Shown here: positions 1 through 5,905 of the stretch, piece by piece
Position numbering within the stretch: the stretch's first letter is position 1
How the letters are laid out: the number at the start of each line of letters is the position of its first letter
Origin: a virus
IMG/VR virus record: IMGVR_UViG_3300025778_000024
Coordinates: 1 to 45,475 of that record
Length of the DNA stretch: 45,475 nucleotides
Strand: one strand, 5' to 3'
Position numbers and translations under genes: made by a program
The notes under the pieces: generated by a model
What the model was told of the DNA's origin: nothing
The model's database searches: none
What the model saw: only the letters and a program-made list of their open reading frames with translations

Positions 1-132
1 AACGGTCAGATAATCAATTCTAATACTAAATTGCTTGCCCCCAGTGACAGGTTTCAAGTCAACAACAGGATCATTGTTGATTTTATTGGCTAATATTTTA
101 ACGTATGAAGGATCGTGCGTTAACGGGTTCAT
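1..132 (-). CDS. Hypothetical protein, 3' end off window
   Basis: This reading frame starts with ATG at 132-130 and stays open for 44 codons to the window edge. It begins MNPLTHDPSYVKILANKINN. The start overlaps the stop of the preceding gene as TGATG, the same coupling seen through this whole minus-strand cluster, which supports it as a real gene cut by the window end. I do not recognise the family. Confidence 0.6.
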   Translation of the reverse strand, partial: MNPLTHDPSYVKILANKINNDPVVDLKPVTGGKQFSIRIDYLTV

Positions 133-371
133 CACTCACCCTCCTTCAATGCGGCATCAGAGATAATTCCTAATCCATTGGCTAATATTAAAGCAACAAC
201 GCCAAGTTGGTCGTCTAATTCTTGCCCATTCTCTTTCCAAATTTCAGCAGCATGATGCATTGCTTGGTACATATTGCTGCGTAACCGCTCAATCTCATCT
301 ATTGCATCAACAACAACTTCATAATCTTCATTGCTTAAGCGCAATGATCCTAAGCGTTCTACAATATCCAT
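132..371 (-). CDS. Hypothetical protein, DIVERL/EIERLR type
   Basis: This 79-aa acidic protein has an N-terminal DIVERL motif and an EIERLR helix near residues 26-31, a pattern common in small phage proteins of unknown role. The gene at 3221-3442 has the same DIV-(E/K)-RL opening and an IEQLREE helix, so the two look like distant paralogues at opposite ends of the operon. The ATG at 371 is chosen because it forms a TGATG overlap with the upstream stop; a GTG one codon earlier is also open. No function can be assigned. Confidence 0.7.
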   Translation of the reverse strand: MDIVERLGSLRLSNEDYEVVVDAIDEIERLRSNMYQAMHHAAEIWKENGQELDDQLGVVALILANGLGIISDAALKEGE

Positions 372-619
372 CACTTACCCTCCTTCAGTGCGGCAAGTTT
401 TTTCTGATAGTATTGCCCTTGCTTAATATACATGGCGCATATCTTTTTGTTTGCTTCCATTTTCATAACGTCTAATTTCAATTTGTGATATTCTTCTAAA
501 TCTTTTGTTTGTTTGTACAAACCTATTGCAAACGCAATTAGCGGGCCAATACCAAATATAATGTAAAACAAAATTGGCAAATAATCACCATAGCCTGTTG
601 TTCTAAGCCATTCTTCCAT
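371..619 (-). CDS. Small membrane protein with coiled-coil tail
   Basis: This 82-aa protein has one clear hydrophobic segment (about residues 15-36, with YLPILFYIIFGIGPLIAFAI) followed by a charged, helical, probably coiled-coil C-terminal half rich in Lys and Glu. Together these suggest a single-pass inner-membrane protein. The ATG at 619 gives a TGATG overlap with the 39-aa gene upstream, so two earlier in-frame GTG codons are rejected as starts. A holin-like or anti-holin role is possible but rests only on topology; the main lysis genes lie elsewhere, at 29.9-31.0 kb. Confidence 0.7.
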   Translation of the reverse strand: MEEWLRTTGYGDYLPILFYIIFGIGPLIAFAIGLYKQTKDLEEYHKLKLDVMKMEANKKICAMYIKQGQYYQKKLAALKEGK

Positions 620-738
620 CACCACTGCACCTCCCCGTTAATCACGATCTGCACGTACCAGCGGTCGCCGTTGTCGTTCTCCCACAGCGCAGATATGTTG
701 TCGCCGTCCCGCTCATGGCGGACTATCCACTTTCTCAT
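619..738 (-). CDS. Hypothetical 39-aa protein
   Basis: This very short gene begins MRKWIVRHERDGDNISALWE and ends with the dipeptide QW. Its start overlaps the upstream stop as ATGA and its stop overlaps the downstream start as TGATG, so it fills the gap between two genes exactly. It looks richer in G and C than its neighbours. The family is unknown. Confidence 0.6.
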   Translation of the reverse strand: MRKWIVRHERDGDNISALWENDNGDRWYVQIVINGEVQW

Positions 739-977
739 TTTGTTGGCTCCGCTTTACTAAACAAATCTATCAACATTGTATTTCTGGCCTCATACATTGA
801 ATCCATCAACATACGCCGTGTCATTTCCCGTTTCGTTATTCCGCCCTTTATAGGAAACCTATGAACTGCCCAACCATATTCGCCGCCAACCCAACGCTTT
901 TCTGGCTCAACACATTTGTTTTCGTTAACATTGCCAATTATGCTATAAGAGAAGCCAACGGCTTTGTGTTCAGTCAT
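735..977 (-). CDS. Hypothetical protein
   Basis: This 80-aa protein is not recognised. It has a GGEYGWAVHRFPIKGG segment near residues 31-46 and a basic helix (TKREMTRRM). Its last residues (AEPTK) and their DNA resemble the 3' ends of the genes at 1129 and 1431, which end PLPEPPK. It is joined by ATGA overlaps to both neighbours, which supports translation. Confidence 0.65.
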   Translation of the reverse strand: MTEHKAVGFSYSIIGNVNENKCVEPEKRWVGGEYGWAVHRFPIKGGITKREMTRRMLMDSMYEARNTMLIDLFSKAEPTK

Positions 978-1132
978 TTTGGTATCCTCTTAATAACCCA
1001 ATGCGCCACTTGTGATACGCCATCAGGCAAATCATTTACCCATTCCCAATCAGGCATACTGGCGGTCTTGTAACGTGACCACACCAAGTAGGTTGCTGTG
1101 ACAGACTGCATACCGCCAAGAAAATGGATCAT
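974..1132 (-). CDS. Hypothetical 52-aa protein
   Basis: This short gene begins MIHFLGGMQSVTATYLVWSR and contains a WEWV aromatic cluster. It has ATGA overlaps with the genes on both sides (stop of the upstream gene at 1131-1129, start of the downstream gene at 977). That arrangement is the main reason to accept it. No family is recognised. Confidence 0.6.
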   Translation of the reverse strand: MIHFLGGMQSVTATYLVWSRYKTASMPDWEWVNDLPDGVSQVAHWVIKRIPK

Positions 1133-1434
1133 TTTGGCGGCTCCGGTAATGGAGGTAAATTAAATTCATTTAGAATTTCGTTGCATAACAATCGTAACTT
1201 TGATTGCAAGTTTCCCTTATACTTTTCCTTGCGGATGTCTTCTGGTGTAAACAGAACGCGCCATCCTCCAATTAACGGTTTATAAGACACCCAAAAACCA
1301 AAATGCAAATTGCCATCTTCTTTTAATTGAATGTCAGTTTCTGCATTTTCCCCCAACGCTGGCTTTAAGTGAAAATATTCAAAACCTCTTACACCCGGTA
1401 AAATTAAATCTTTTATTTCTTGCATTGTTTTCAT
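1129..1434 (-). CDS. Hypothetical protein ending PLPEPPK
   Basis: This 101-aa protein begins MKTMQEIKDLILPGVRGFEY and has a middle section rich in aromatic residues (HFGFWVSYKPLIGGW). Its last seven residues, PLPEPPK, are also the last seven of the DUF551-like protein encoded just upstream, and 24 bp of DNA at the two 3' ends are identical. The ATG at 1434 gives an ATGA overlap with the upstream stop; an earlier in-frame ATG at 1461 would lie inside the neighbour. Function is unknown. Confidence 0.7.
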   Translation of the reverse strand: MKTMQEIKDLILPGVRGFEYFHLKPALGENAETDIQLKEDGNLHFGFWVSYKPLIGGWRVLFTPEDIRKEKYKGNLQSKLRLLCNEILNEFNLPPLPEPPK

Positions 1435-1652
1435 TTTGGCGGCTCCGGTAATGGCATCCAACGATTGAATTGTTTTTTAAACACATCTTTTTCAAGACAT
1501 TTTTTCTTTAACCCATCAGGACAATTATAACCCACAATTTCCCATTGGAGAGTTAAAATATTGAAACATGCCATCATCACACAGGAATCTTTTAATTGAA
1601 CCAAAATTGGTTTGTCGTGTGGCGCTGTTTCTATTGGTTGCCATTTAGTCAT
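1431..1652 (-). CDS. DUF551-like phage protein
   Basis: This 73-aa protein opens MTKWQPIETAPHDKPILV and closes with WMPLPEPPK. That is the layout of DUF551, a small domain common in phages, where a WxPIExxP start and a W-M/V-P-L-P-E-P-P end flank a short beta-rich core. No biochemical role is known for the family. The ATG at 1652 sits 7 bases after a GGGAGG ribosome-binding site, so the longer in-frame start at 1682 is rejected. Confidence 0.75.
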   Translation of the reverse strand: MTKWQPIETAPHDKPILVQLKDSCVMMACFNILTLQWEIVGYNCPDGLKKKCLEKDVFKKQFNRWMPLPEPPK

Positions 1653-1665
1653 AACACGCCTCCCA

Positions 1666-1842
1666 TCAAAAAGTTGACCCAAACAAAATTACGGAAATAA
1701 GTTCCAGCAACATTGTCCATGAGATAAAAATTCCAAGAGCGGCAGCTGGGACCACAAGTCCAATAAACATTATAGTGACAAAAATTGCTTGTGGCTTGTC
1801 CTCGTAAAACTCTTTCAAGAAGTATTGATAAACAGATTTCAT
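1666..1842 (-). CDS. Small membrane protein
   Basis: This 58-aa protein begins MKSVYQYFLKEFYEDKPQAI and continues as an almost unbroken hydrophobic stretch (residues 20-56), enough for one or two transmembrane helices. Its start forms an ATGA overlap with the stop of the gene upstream. A longer frame at 1649-1981 covers the same DNA but is rejected because it has no coupling signal at its start. The role is unknown; small phage membrane proteins of this shape include holin-like and host-takeover factors. Confidence 0.6.
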   Translation of the reverse strand: MKSVYQYFLKEFYEDKPQAIFVTIMFIGLVVPAAALGIFISWTMLLELISVILFGSTF

Positions 1843-2078
1843 GACCGCACCATGCCGCAGTAGCCGTGGGTTGTGCTATTCCGCCATATTTTATCTTGAA
1901 GGAAAGGCGCGTTTTCGCATTCCACCAATTCTTTTCCCCACCGCCAAGCCATGCACGTTTCGCCAATGCAAGCAGCGGCAAATTCTGGCCTATTCATACT
2001 CATGCAGCATCCCATTTTTTCAGCCTCTTCAGGCGTCACATAGTGTGGGTTGTCAATCGTACTTTGGTTTATCGTCAT
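1839..2078 (-). CDS. Cysteine-rich hypothetical protein (CMAWRW motif)
   Basis: This 79-aa protein has cysteines in CC, C and C-M-A-W-R-W settings near residues 24-45, followed by a single Cys near the C-terminus. The spacing suggests metal binding. Short proteins with a Cys pair and a C-x-A-W-R-W motif recur in phages of proteobacteria without a known function. The start overlaps the upstream gene by 26 bp; a shorter product cannot be excluded. Confidence 0.6.
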   Translation of the reverse strand: MTINQSTIDNPHYVTPEEAEKMGCCMSMNRPEFAAACIGETCMAWRWGKELVECENAPFLQDKIWRNSTTHGYCGMVRS

Positions 2079-2244
2079 CGTCGTTCTCGTTGATTGATAT
2101 GGTTAAGTTTGTTATCTGTGAGTAGGCAAATATTATGGCTTCCATTTTATCTATTTGCGCAATTGATTGGGCGCACTCACGCTCAAGCATTTCTATTCTG
2201 TCTTTTAATACGTCAACGTATCGCATTACTGGATCGTCACTCAT
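2053..2244 (-). CDS. Hypothetical coiled-coil protein
   Basis: This 63-aa protein is mostly helical, with heptad-like Ile/Leu/Met spacing from residues 9 to 42, and ends in an acidic NENDDDDKP tail. It starts in an ATGA overlap with the upstream stop. No family is recognised. Confidence 0.6.
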   Translation of the reverse strand: MSDDPVMRYVDVLKDRIEMLERECAQSIAQIDKMEAIIFAYSQITNLTISINENDDDDKPKYD

Positions 2245-2480
2245 TGCACTGGTGCCTCTGGCTGGCTTTTGCTTTCCATAATGACAGATGCAAATACCAT
2301 AGCGGCTTTACTGCGTTCTGGTTCATCTAACTGGTCTAAAACCGTCGCAGAAAATACTGACAAGATGTGCAAGATGGTTCCTATGCTCATGCCATCAACA
2401 GCCGCGCCAATGGCATCATATGCCTTAATGTGGCGTTCCTGCTTTTTCTTTTCCATGTGTTCGTTAAGGTCTATGGTCAT
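2241..2480 (-). CDS. Hypothetical protein
   Basis: This 79-aa protein has a charged N-terminus (MEKKKQERHIK), then a more hydrophobic helical core (GAAVDGMSIGTILHILSVFS) and a Pro/Ala-rich end. The start at 2480 follows a GAGGAAG ribosome-binding site and overlaps the upstream gene by 17 bp. Its function is unknown. Confidence 0.6.
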   Translation of the reverse strand: MTIDLNEHMEKKKQERHIKAYDAIGAAVDGMSIGTILHILSVFSATVLDQLDEPERSKAAMVFASVIMESKSQPEAPVQ

Positions 2481-2748
2481 TTAACTTCCTCATTCTTTCA
2501 TTTTGACGTTCTACGTATTCTCTGGCTTCGCGCATTTGTTCTTTGCAAAATTCAGGAAGGTCTTCTTGGTTCTCAAACCGTTCCAACCATTTCATATAAA
2601 ACTCATCGTATTTGATTTGATGTTCTAATTCCGCCTTGTTTTTGTCTGCCCACGCCCTTTTAAATTCTTTTTCAGTCTTTATGTCTTCTTTCACGGATGG
2701 GTGGTCAGGGATGTATGGTTCTATGGGGAATATATTTTCTGTGGTCAT
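2464..2748 (-). CDS. Hypothetical charged helical protein
   Basis: This 94-aa protein opens MTTENIFPIEPYIPDHPSV and continues as a strongly charged, probably helical region rich in Lys, Glu and Arg. The ATG at 2748 makes an ATGA overlap with the upstream stop, so an in-frame ATG four codons earlier is not used here. I do not recognise the family. Confidence 0.65.
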   Translation of the reverse strand: MTTENIFPIEPYIPDHPSVKEDIKTEKEFKRAWADKNKAELEHQIKYDEFYMKWLERFENQEDLPEFCKEQMREAREYVERQNERMRKLNDHRP

Positions 2749-3224
2749 ATCATCTCCCAAGGGTTACGAATTGGCCCGGCGCTATCAAATTGAGTTGTGC
2801 AGGAAGTATCTGGCCCAACGGTACCGTAGATAGTCCACGCAGGATCATCCAGCCAAGCTTTGCGTTGCTGTTCTTGTTTAAGGATACGGTCTGCTATGAT
2901 TTGGTCTACGGTACGGTCATCCAAACCAACCGTTCCTTGCCAATGATTGGATTTAGGTAACATATCTCTACTTGGAACACCGTAATCCCACGATGTAACC
3001 CGCACCATGTTGGCAAACTCTTGCGTACCCGCAAACAGATTGGCGTTAATTGGTTCCCAAAACTTATGAATAACTGTCTGGCCGGACAAATCCAATCCTG
3101 TGACGGTAGCAAATGGTGTAGCTTGTGCTGCATTAACAGCCATAACACCAGAGTAACGAATCACAGCAGGTGTAGCTACAAGTGCAGTTAAGCCAGTAAG
3201 GAACTTACGACGGGATATGGTCAT
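2745..3224 (-). CDS. Putative Tat-exported hypothetical protein
   Basis: This 159-aa protein begins MTISRRKFLTGLTALVATPA. The S-R-R-K-F-L box followed by a hydrophobic stretch and small residues is a classic twin-arginine signal peptide, which sends folded proteins across the inner membrane through the host Tat system. The mature part (from about residue 33) is not recognised; it has tryptophans at several spaced positions and a single Cys near the end. ATGA overlaps join it to both neighbours. A Tat substrate is unusual in a phage, so either a periplasmic role during infection or a host-derived protein is possible. Confidence 0.7.
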   Translation of the reverse strand: MTISRRKFLTGLTALVATPAVIRYSGVMAVNAAQATPFATVTGLDLSGQTVIHKFWEPINANLFAGTQEFANMVRVTSWDYGVPSRDMLPKSNHWQGTVGLDDRTVDQIIADRILKQEQQRKAWLDDPAWTIYGTVGPDTSCTTQFDSAGPIRNPWEMI

Positions 3225-3442
3225 GCTTGTGGTTCCTTTGGTTTAAGCACAGTTAACGCGGCGGTTGCCATTGAAGTTAAACACTCAAGATATTGTTTGT
3301 TTTCTTCGCGCAGTTGCTCAATGTAGTCAGCGGCTTCTGGGCCATCTGGATTTACAGGAACCTGAAGATAAACCAATTCCTGACCAATAGTGGCAGTTTC
3401 TTCTTCAGTGTGGCGTAATCGTTTTACAATATCTATGGTCAT
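3221..3442 (-). CDS. Hypothetical protein, DIVKRLR type; first gene of the left operon
   Basis: This 73-aa protein opens MTIDIVKRLRHTEEETATIG and has an AADYIEQLREENKQYLE helix, the DIV-x-RLR/IE-x-LRxE pattern shared with the gene at 132-371. It is the promoter-proximal gene of the left minus-strand operon. Its start follows the leader AACGGAGACAAC, the same leader seen before many genes at 6.3-9.8 kb on the other strand. The role is unknown. Confidence 0.7.
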   Translation of the reverse strand: MTIDIVKRLRHTEEETATIGQELVYLQVPVNPDGPEAADYIEQLREENKQYLECLTSMATAALTVLKPKEPQA

Positions 3443-3471
3443 GTTGTCTCCGTTATGGTTAAGGTAGCAAC

Positions 3472-3500
3472 TTGTAAAGTTTCATGGCTTAATACGACAA
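3472..3500 (-). promoter_or_regulatory. Candidate sigma70 promoter for the left operon
   Basis: Reading the minus strand, a TTGTCG -35-like element (3500-3495) lies 17 bp from a TTACAA -10-like element (3477-3472), about 30 bp upstream of the first gene of the left operon. It overlaps the inverted repeat GTAAAGTTT/AAACTTTAC (3474-3482, 3518-3526), which could serve as an operator. The elements are imperfect and the call rests on position and spacing. Confidence 0.4.
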
Positions 3501-3619
3501 AACTCATAGGAGTAACCAAACTTTACCTTGTAGTGCCTTCAGGACGCCAAGAAAGGAAGGCGCTACCCCTTACACTTGCCCGTTGTTGCTGCGGCTGCAG
3601 GAGAGACCCTCCTATGAGT
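3474..3619. repeat. Nested inverted repeats, possible structured RNA or DNA element
   Basis: Three perfect or near-perfect inverted repeats overlap in 146 bp. GTAAAGTTT (3474-3482) pairs with AAACTTTAC (3518-3526). GTAGTGCCTTC (3530-3540) pairs with GAAGGCGCTAC (3556-3566) through 11 positions, one of them G-U, around a 15-nt loop. ACTCATAGGAG (3502-3512) pairs with CTCCTATGAGT (3609-3619). The last encloses the second, while the first and third interlock and could be alternatives. No known RNA family is recognised. Confidence 0.55.
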
Positions 3620-4017
3620 AACTGATACAGTTTGCATAGCGTGTAAAATATCACAGGTCAAGTACCGGAGTCCCAAGACTGTGTGTAAGTTATACAGGGG
3701 TAGGGTCTACTAATGAAACCCCACCCGCCCCCATGCGACGGAAATATTATGGTGTCCGTTGCCTACACAATAGGTAGACACCCAACTAAGCCTCACACGG
3801 AATCAACATGAGGGGGCCACAGGATACGCCGCCAGCGACAGACCACCAGCCATTGTCCTGCATTAGCGTAGACTACTCAAGCTACAAGAACACCCAAGCG
3901 AGGCAGCCATGTAGCAAATCACGCATTGCCCTACAAGGAATATTTTGTTGGGCAATAACTACCACAGGGATGTCAGTTAGGGGCGGCTTAGGGCGCCAAG
4001 TGATACAGGGGTGGCAG

Positions 4018-4137
4018 TTATACCAAAGTACACCGGGGGAGGGGGTGATTATACCAAACAGGGGGTTAGGTATAGTCAAAGGGTTTTAGGGGTATACGGG
4101 AGTGCGTATAAGGGGCGGATATACGGGAGGGCGTATA
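4018..4137. repeat. G-rich tract with paired TATACG dyad sites
   Basis: TTATACCAAA occurs at 4018-4027 and again at 4049-4058. Between and after these copies the plus strand has G-runs of 3 to 5 that could form G-quadruplexes. At 4093-4110 and 4120-4137 there are two 18-bp elements, each with arms TATACG and CGTATA around a 6-bp centre, starting 27 bp apart and differing at one base. Two matched dyads look like binding sites for a dimeric protein. Nothing in the window identifies that protein. Confidence 0.5.
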
Positions 4138-4480
4138 GCGTCCAGTATAGTGAACACTAGCAGGGTTAACGTGCAGGGTAGTGGACAGTAAGTACTCATG
4201 CGGGTGGGGCGCTACTCCCACTGGAACCTCAACGATGTATGGTAATTGCCATCCGCCATAACATAGCTTTACCATTAGCCGTATGGACTTGGGACGTGTA
4301 GGCGCTCGTAACTGGTTCCTGTTTACCTACAAATTGTTGCGTGTCTGCTTCCACGCCGCCGCATGAGTAAGTCCCATATAGGGATGTTTGCGTGAGATGT
4401 AAAGAGGTGGTTTAGGGGAATTTTGGGGATATCCGTGAGATGCAAGGGCGCATCCGTATCCGGGCCTCGCCCAATAGCGG

Positions 4481-4498
4481 GGGGGTGCCGCCACCCCC
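4481..4498. other. Short GC-rich hairpin
   Basis: GGGGGTG (4481-4487) and CACCCCC (4492-4498) form a 7-bp stem with a 4-nt loop. No T-run follows on either strand, so it is not a standard intrinsic terminator. Confidence 0.4.
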
Positions 4499-4510
4499 AC
4501 CGGCCCCCAT

Positions 4511-4569
4511 GTTTACGGTTTGTTCTGGGTCTGTTTACGGTTTGTTCCTCCGCGTTCTCCGGTGAGAAC
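4511..4569. repeat. 15-bp direct repeats spaced 22 bp, plus palindrome
   Basis: GTTTACGGTTTGTTC occurs at 4511-4525 and 4533-4547, exactly 22 bp apart, so both copies face the same side of the helix. The palindrome GTTCTC-CGGT-GAGAAC follows at 4554-4569. GAACAAAAGGTGAA starts in this palindrome (4566-4579) and recurs at 4875-4888, so a direct repeat brackets the site array between. These features resemble iteron or partition-site architecture; no protein is linked to them by the sequence alone. Confidence 0.55.
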
Positions 4570-4606
4570 AAAAGGTGAACAAAGCAGAAACGCTGACGTT
4601 ACGGTT

Positions 4607-4813
4607 ACGTAAGCTTGACCATACTGTAACGTAAGCTTCAGCATGACCATTGGTAAGCATGAGCAAGCGGGCCTTGGGTTTCCGTTACTGTTGCGTAAGC
4701 TTTACCATGCTGTAACGTAAGCACTAGCATGACGCACGTAAGCTTGACCATACTGTAACGTAAGCTTGACCATACGTAGCTTCAGCATGACGCACGTAAG
4801 CTGTAGCATGACG
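4607..4813. repeat. Phased operator/iteron array, about eight sites at ~21-22 bp
   Basis: Sites related to ACGTAAGCTTCAGCATGAC begin at 4607, 4629, 4693, 4715, 4736, 4758, 4774 and 4794, with a weaker copy near 4652. Most steps are 20-22 bp, close to two helical turns. Two versions occur: one with core AAGCTTGACCATACTGTA and one with AAGCTTCAGCATGACGC. The second version contains the 10-mer found in the early promoters. All copies point the same way. Possible roles are replication iterons, a partition site, a pac site next to the terminase small subunit gene, or a repressor sink. Confidence 0.7.
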
Positions 4814-4838
4814 CATGGTGATGCTTGCATGCTCGTGC

Positions 4839-4867
4839 TTGCGTGGTGAAGCTTATATTCCTATTAT
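4839..4867 (+). promoter_or_regulatory. Candidate promoter leaving the array toward the terminase gene
   Basis: TTGCGT (4839-4844), a 17-bp spacer and TATTAT (4862-4867) make a good sigma70-like promoter on the plus strand. The spacer contains GAAGCTT, the core of the array sites, as in the early promoters. It reads into the 3' end of the minus-strand terminase small subunit gene, so its transcript would be antisense to that gene or serve as a primer or regulatory RNA. No plus-strand gene follows directly. Confidence 0.45.
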
Positions 4868-4974
4868 GGAAACGGAACAAAAGGTGAAAACGTCACCAGT
4901 GGCAAACATCAGCATGTGATGATACAAGGTGGCCCAGAACAAGCAAAGCCTGTGTGCGGCCTTCTCTGTGGCTT

Positions 4975-5583
4975 CTAGAGGTCGTCTTCTTCAGGGCTTG
5001 GCAAAGCAATCTGCTCAAGCATCACCTGTAACTGCTCTCTCTGGTCATAGTCCAATTGACCAACATCAACAGGCTTAAGGTCAACCTGCCCAGAGATTTG
5101 CACCTGCTGCTTGTCGCTATAGTACTGATTCCACTTACCAATCAGCCTTATGCGCGCGTCTATCATGATGCGCTTGTCAGCAGGATCCAGTTCAGGATCG
5201 TCAGCAATCCCAATGCATTGGTCAGCCAAGTAATGCGTGCCAATTTCGCGTGCGTGCGCGGTGGCTTCAGCAAAATCGCTGTGGCGCATAATCCATTTCC
5301 AAACCGTGTCAAAGCTTGGCATGTTCTCAATCTGACATATGTCAACCATTGGTATGCCGTTTGCGAGCAGTATGCAGATAAAGTCCCGCATGTTCTCGCT
5401 ATACATTGTTGGGCGACCTTTGCCTCGTGGTCCTTGCAACTCTGGCTTGGTCCAATCCATGAGATGCATGAGCGAGTTAATGACAGCCTGCCTTTGCGCT
5501 TGCAGTTTTGTGTGAGCGTTGGCCTTGCGCTCCTGCAACTCAGCGTCTCTGTCTTCCTTGCTTTTCTTCTCTGCCTTGGCCAT
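4975..5583 (-). CDS. Terminase small subunit
   Basis: This 202-aa protein would recognise phage DNA and recruit the large terminase for packaging. After a Lys/Glu-rich N-terminus (residues 1-30) it has a G-R-P-T-M-Y segment (56-61) and a helix-turn-helix-like region (about 64-100, with GIPMVDICQIENMPSFDTVW). A central helical part with H-Y-L-A-D-Q-C and K-R-I-M-I-D-A-R-x-R-L-I-G-K-W motifs follows, the layout of Sf6 gp1-like small terminases. The acidic tail (PSPEEDDL) may contact the large subunit. No large subunit gene is in the window, so the two are separated by many kilobases. The repeat array begins about 160 bp downstream, a plausible packaging-recognition position. Confidence 0.8.
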   Translation of the reverse strand: MAKAEKKSKEDRDAELQERKANAHTKLQAQRQAVINSLMHLMDWTKPELQGPRGKGRPTMYSENMRDFICILLANGIPMVDICQIENMPSFDTVWKWIMRHSDFAEATAHAREIGTHYLADQCIGIADDPELDPADKRIMIDARIRLIGKWNQYYSDKQQVQISGQVDLKPVDVGQLDYDQREQLQVMLEQIALPSPEEDDL

Positions 5584-5647
5584 GTGTGATCTTTGCTGTT
5601 GTGCTTGTGGTTACTGGGAAGGTGAAGCTTGCTTGCGTAGGTTATGC

Positions 5648-5905
5648 TTAAGCTGCACTGTCTGGGTCTTCGTCGTCTTCCTCATCTGTAAGGCTTTCCC
5701 AATCCTCAGTCTCCATCATGTCTTCCACGTAGACCAATGTCTCATCTAGGACATCCATTGCCTGAAGCAGTATGCTTTGCTGTTCTGTCCACTCTAACAG
5801 GTCAAACTCGTCTGCCCAATCAACCGACACAATCACTTCATCGTCAGCATCCTTGTGAATGCTAAACGTCAGCATAGGCACTGCATCATCTGCTACTTCA
5901 CTCAT
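5648..5905 (-). CDS. Acidic hypothetical protein
   Basis: This 85-aa protein is strongly acidic, ending TDEEDDEDPDSAA, and contains an IVSVDWADEFDLLEWTEQQ segment. It overlaps the upstream gene by 4 bp (ATGA) and precedes the terminase small subunit gene, so the three probably form one operon. A box (ATGCTTAAGC, 5644-5653) one base off the early-promoter motif lies at its 3' end. Strong negative charge could mean DNA mimicry, but nothing else supports that. Confidence 0.65.
   Translation of the reverse strand: MSEVADDAVPMLTFSIHKDADDEVIVSVDWADEFDLLEWTEQQSILLQAMDVLDETLVYVEDMMETEDWESLTDEEDDEDPDSAA

Larger units (their letters stand above)
3443..4974. other. 1.5-kb gene-poor, repeat-rich region
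   Basis: No reading frame here has convincing protein-like content or coupling to a neighbour. In order the region holds nested inverted repeats (3474-3619), a GGTGTC/GACACC-type hairpin near 3750-3782, runs of G on the plus strand (about 3960-4140) with paired TATACG dyads, a GC hairpin (4481-4498), 15-bp direct repeats (4511-4547), a palindrome (4554-4569) and a phased site array (4607-4813). It lies between the left operon and the terminase small subunit gene. An origin of replication, a packaging (pac) site or a control region are all possible. Confidence 0.7.

Noticed and set aside
1649-1981. A 110-codon minus-strand frame
   Set aside because: The 58-aa frame at 1666-1842 in another phase has an ATGA overlap with the upstream stop and reads as a normal membrane protein; the longer frame also overlaps the Cys-rich gene for most of its length.
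3808-4089. A 93-codon plus-strand frame in the gene-poor region, with an ACGGAATCAAC leader-like sequence before its ATG
   Set aside because: Its codons follow the G-rich repeats rather than protein-like content, and the TTATACCAAA and G-run repeats run straight through it. No neighbouring gene is coupled to it. The leader match is partial. It remains a weak possibility.
4323-4571. An 82-codon minus-strand frame over the 15-bp repeats and palindrome
   Set aside because: It is explained by repeats and a GC-rich hairpin, has no leader like that of other genes, and its translation is low in complexity.
4607-4813. CRISPR array
   Set aside because: The 20-22 bp steps leave almost no spacer; the repeats are two related operator-like versions that abut each other, and no cas gene is present.
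3443-4974. tRNA genes
   Set aside because: No cloverleaf with a T-arm (GGTTCRANNC-like) sequence could be found by eye in the gene-poor region.
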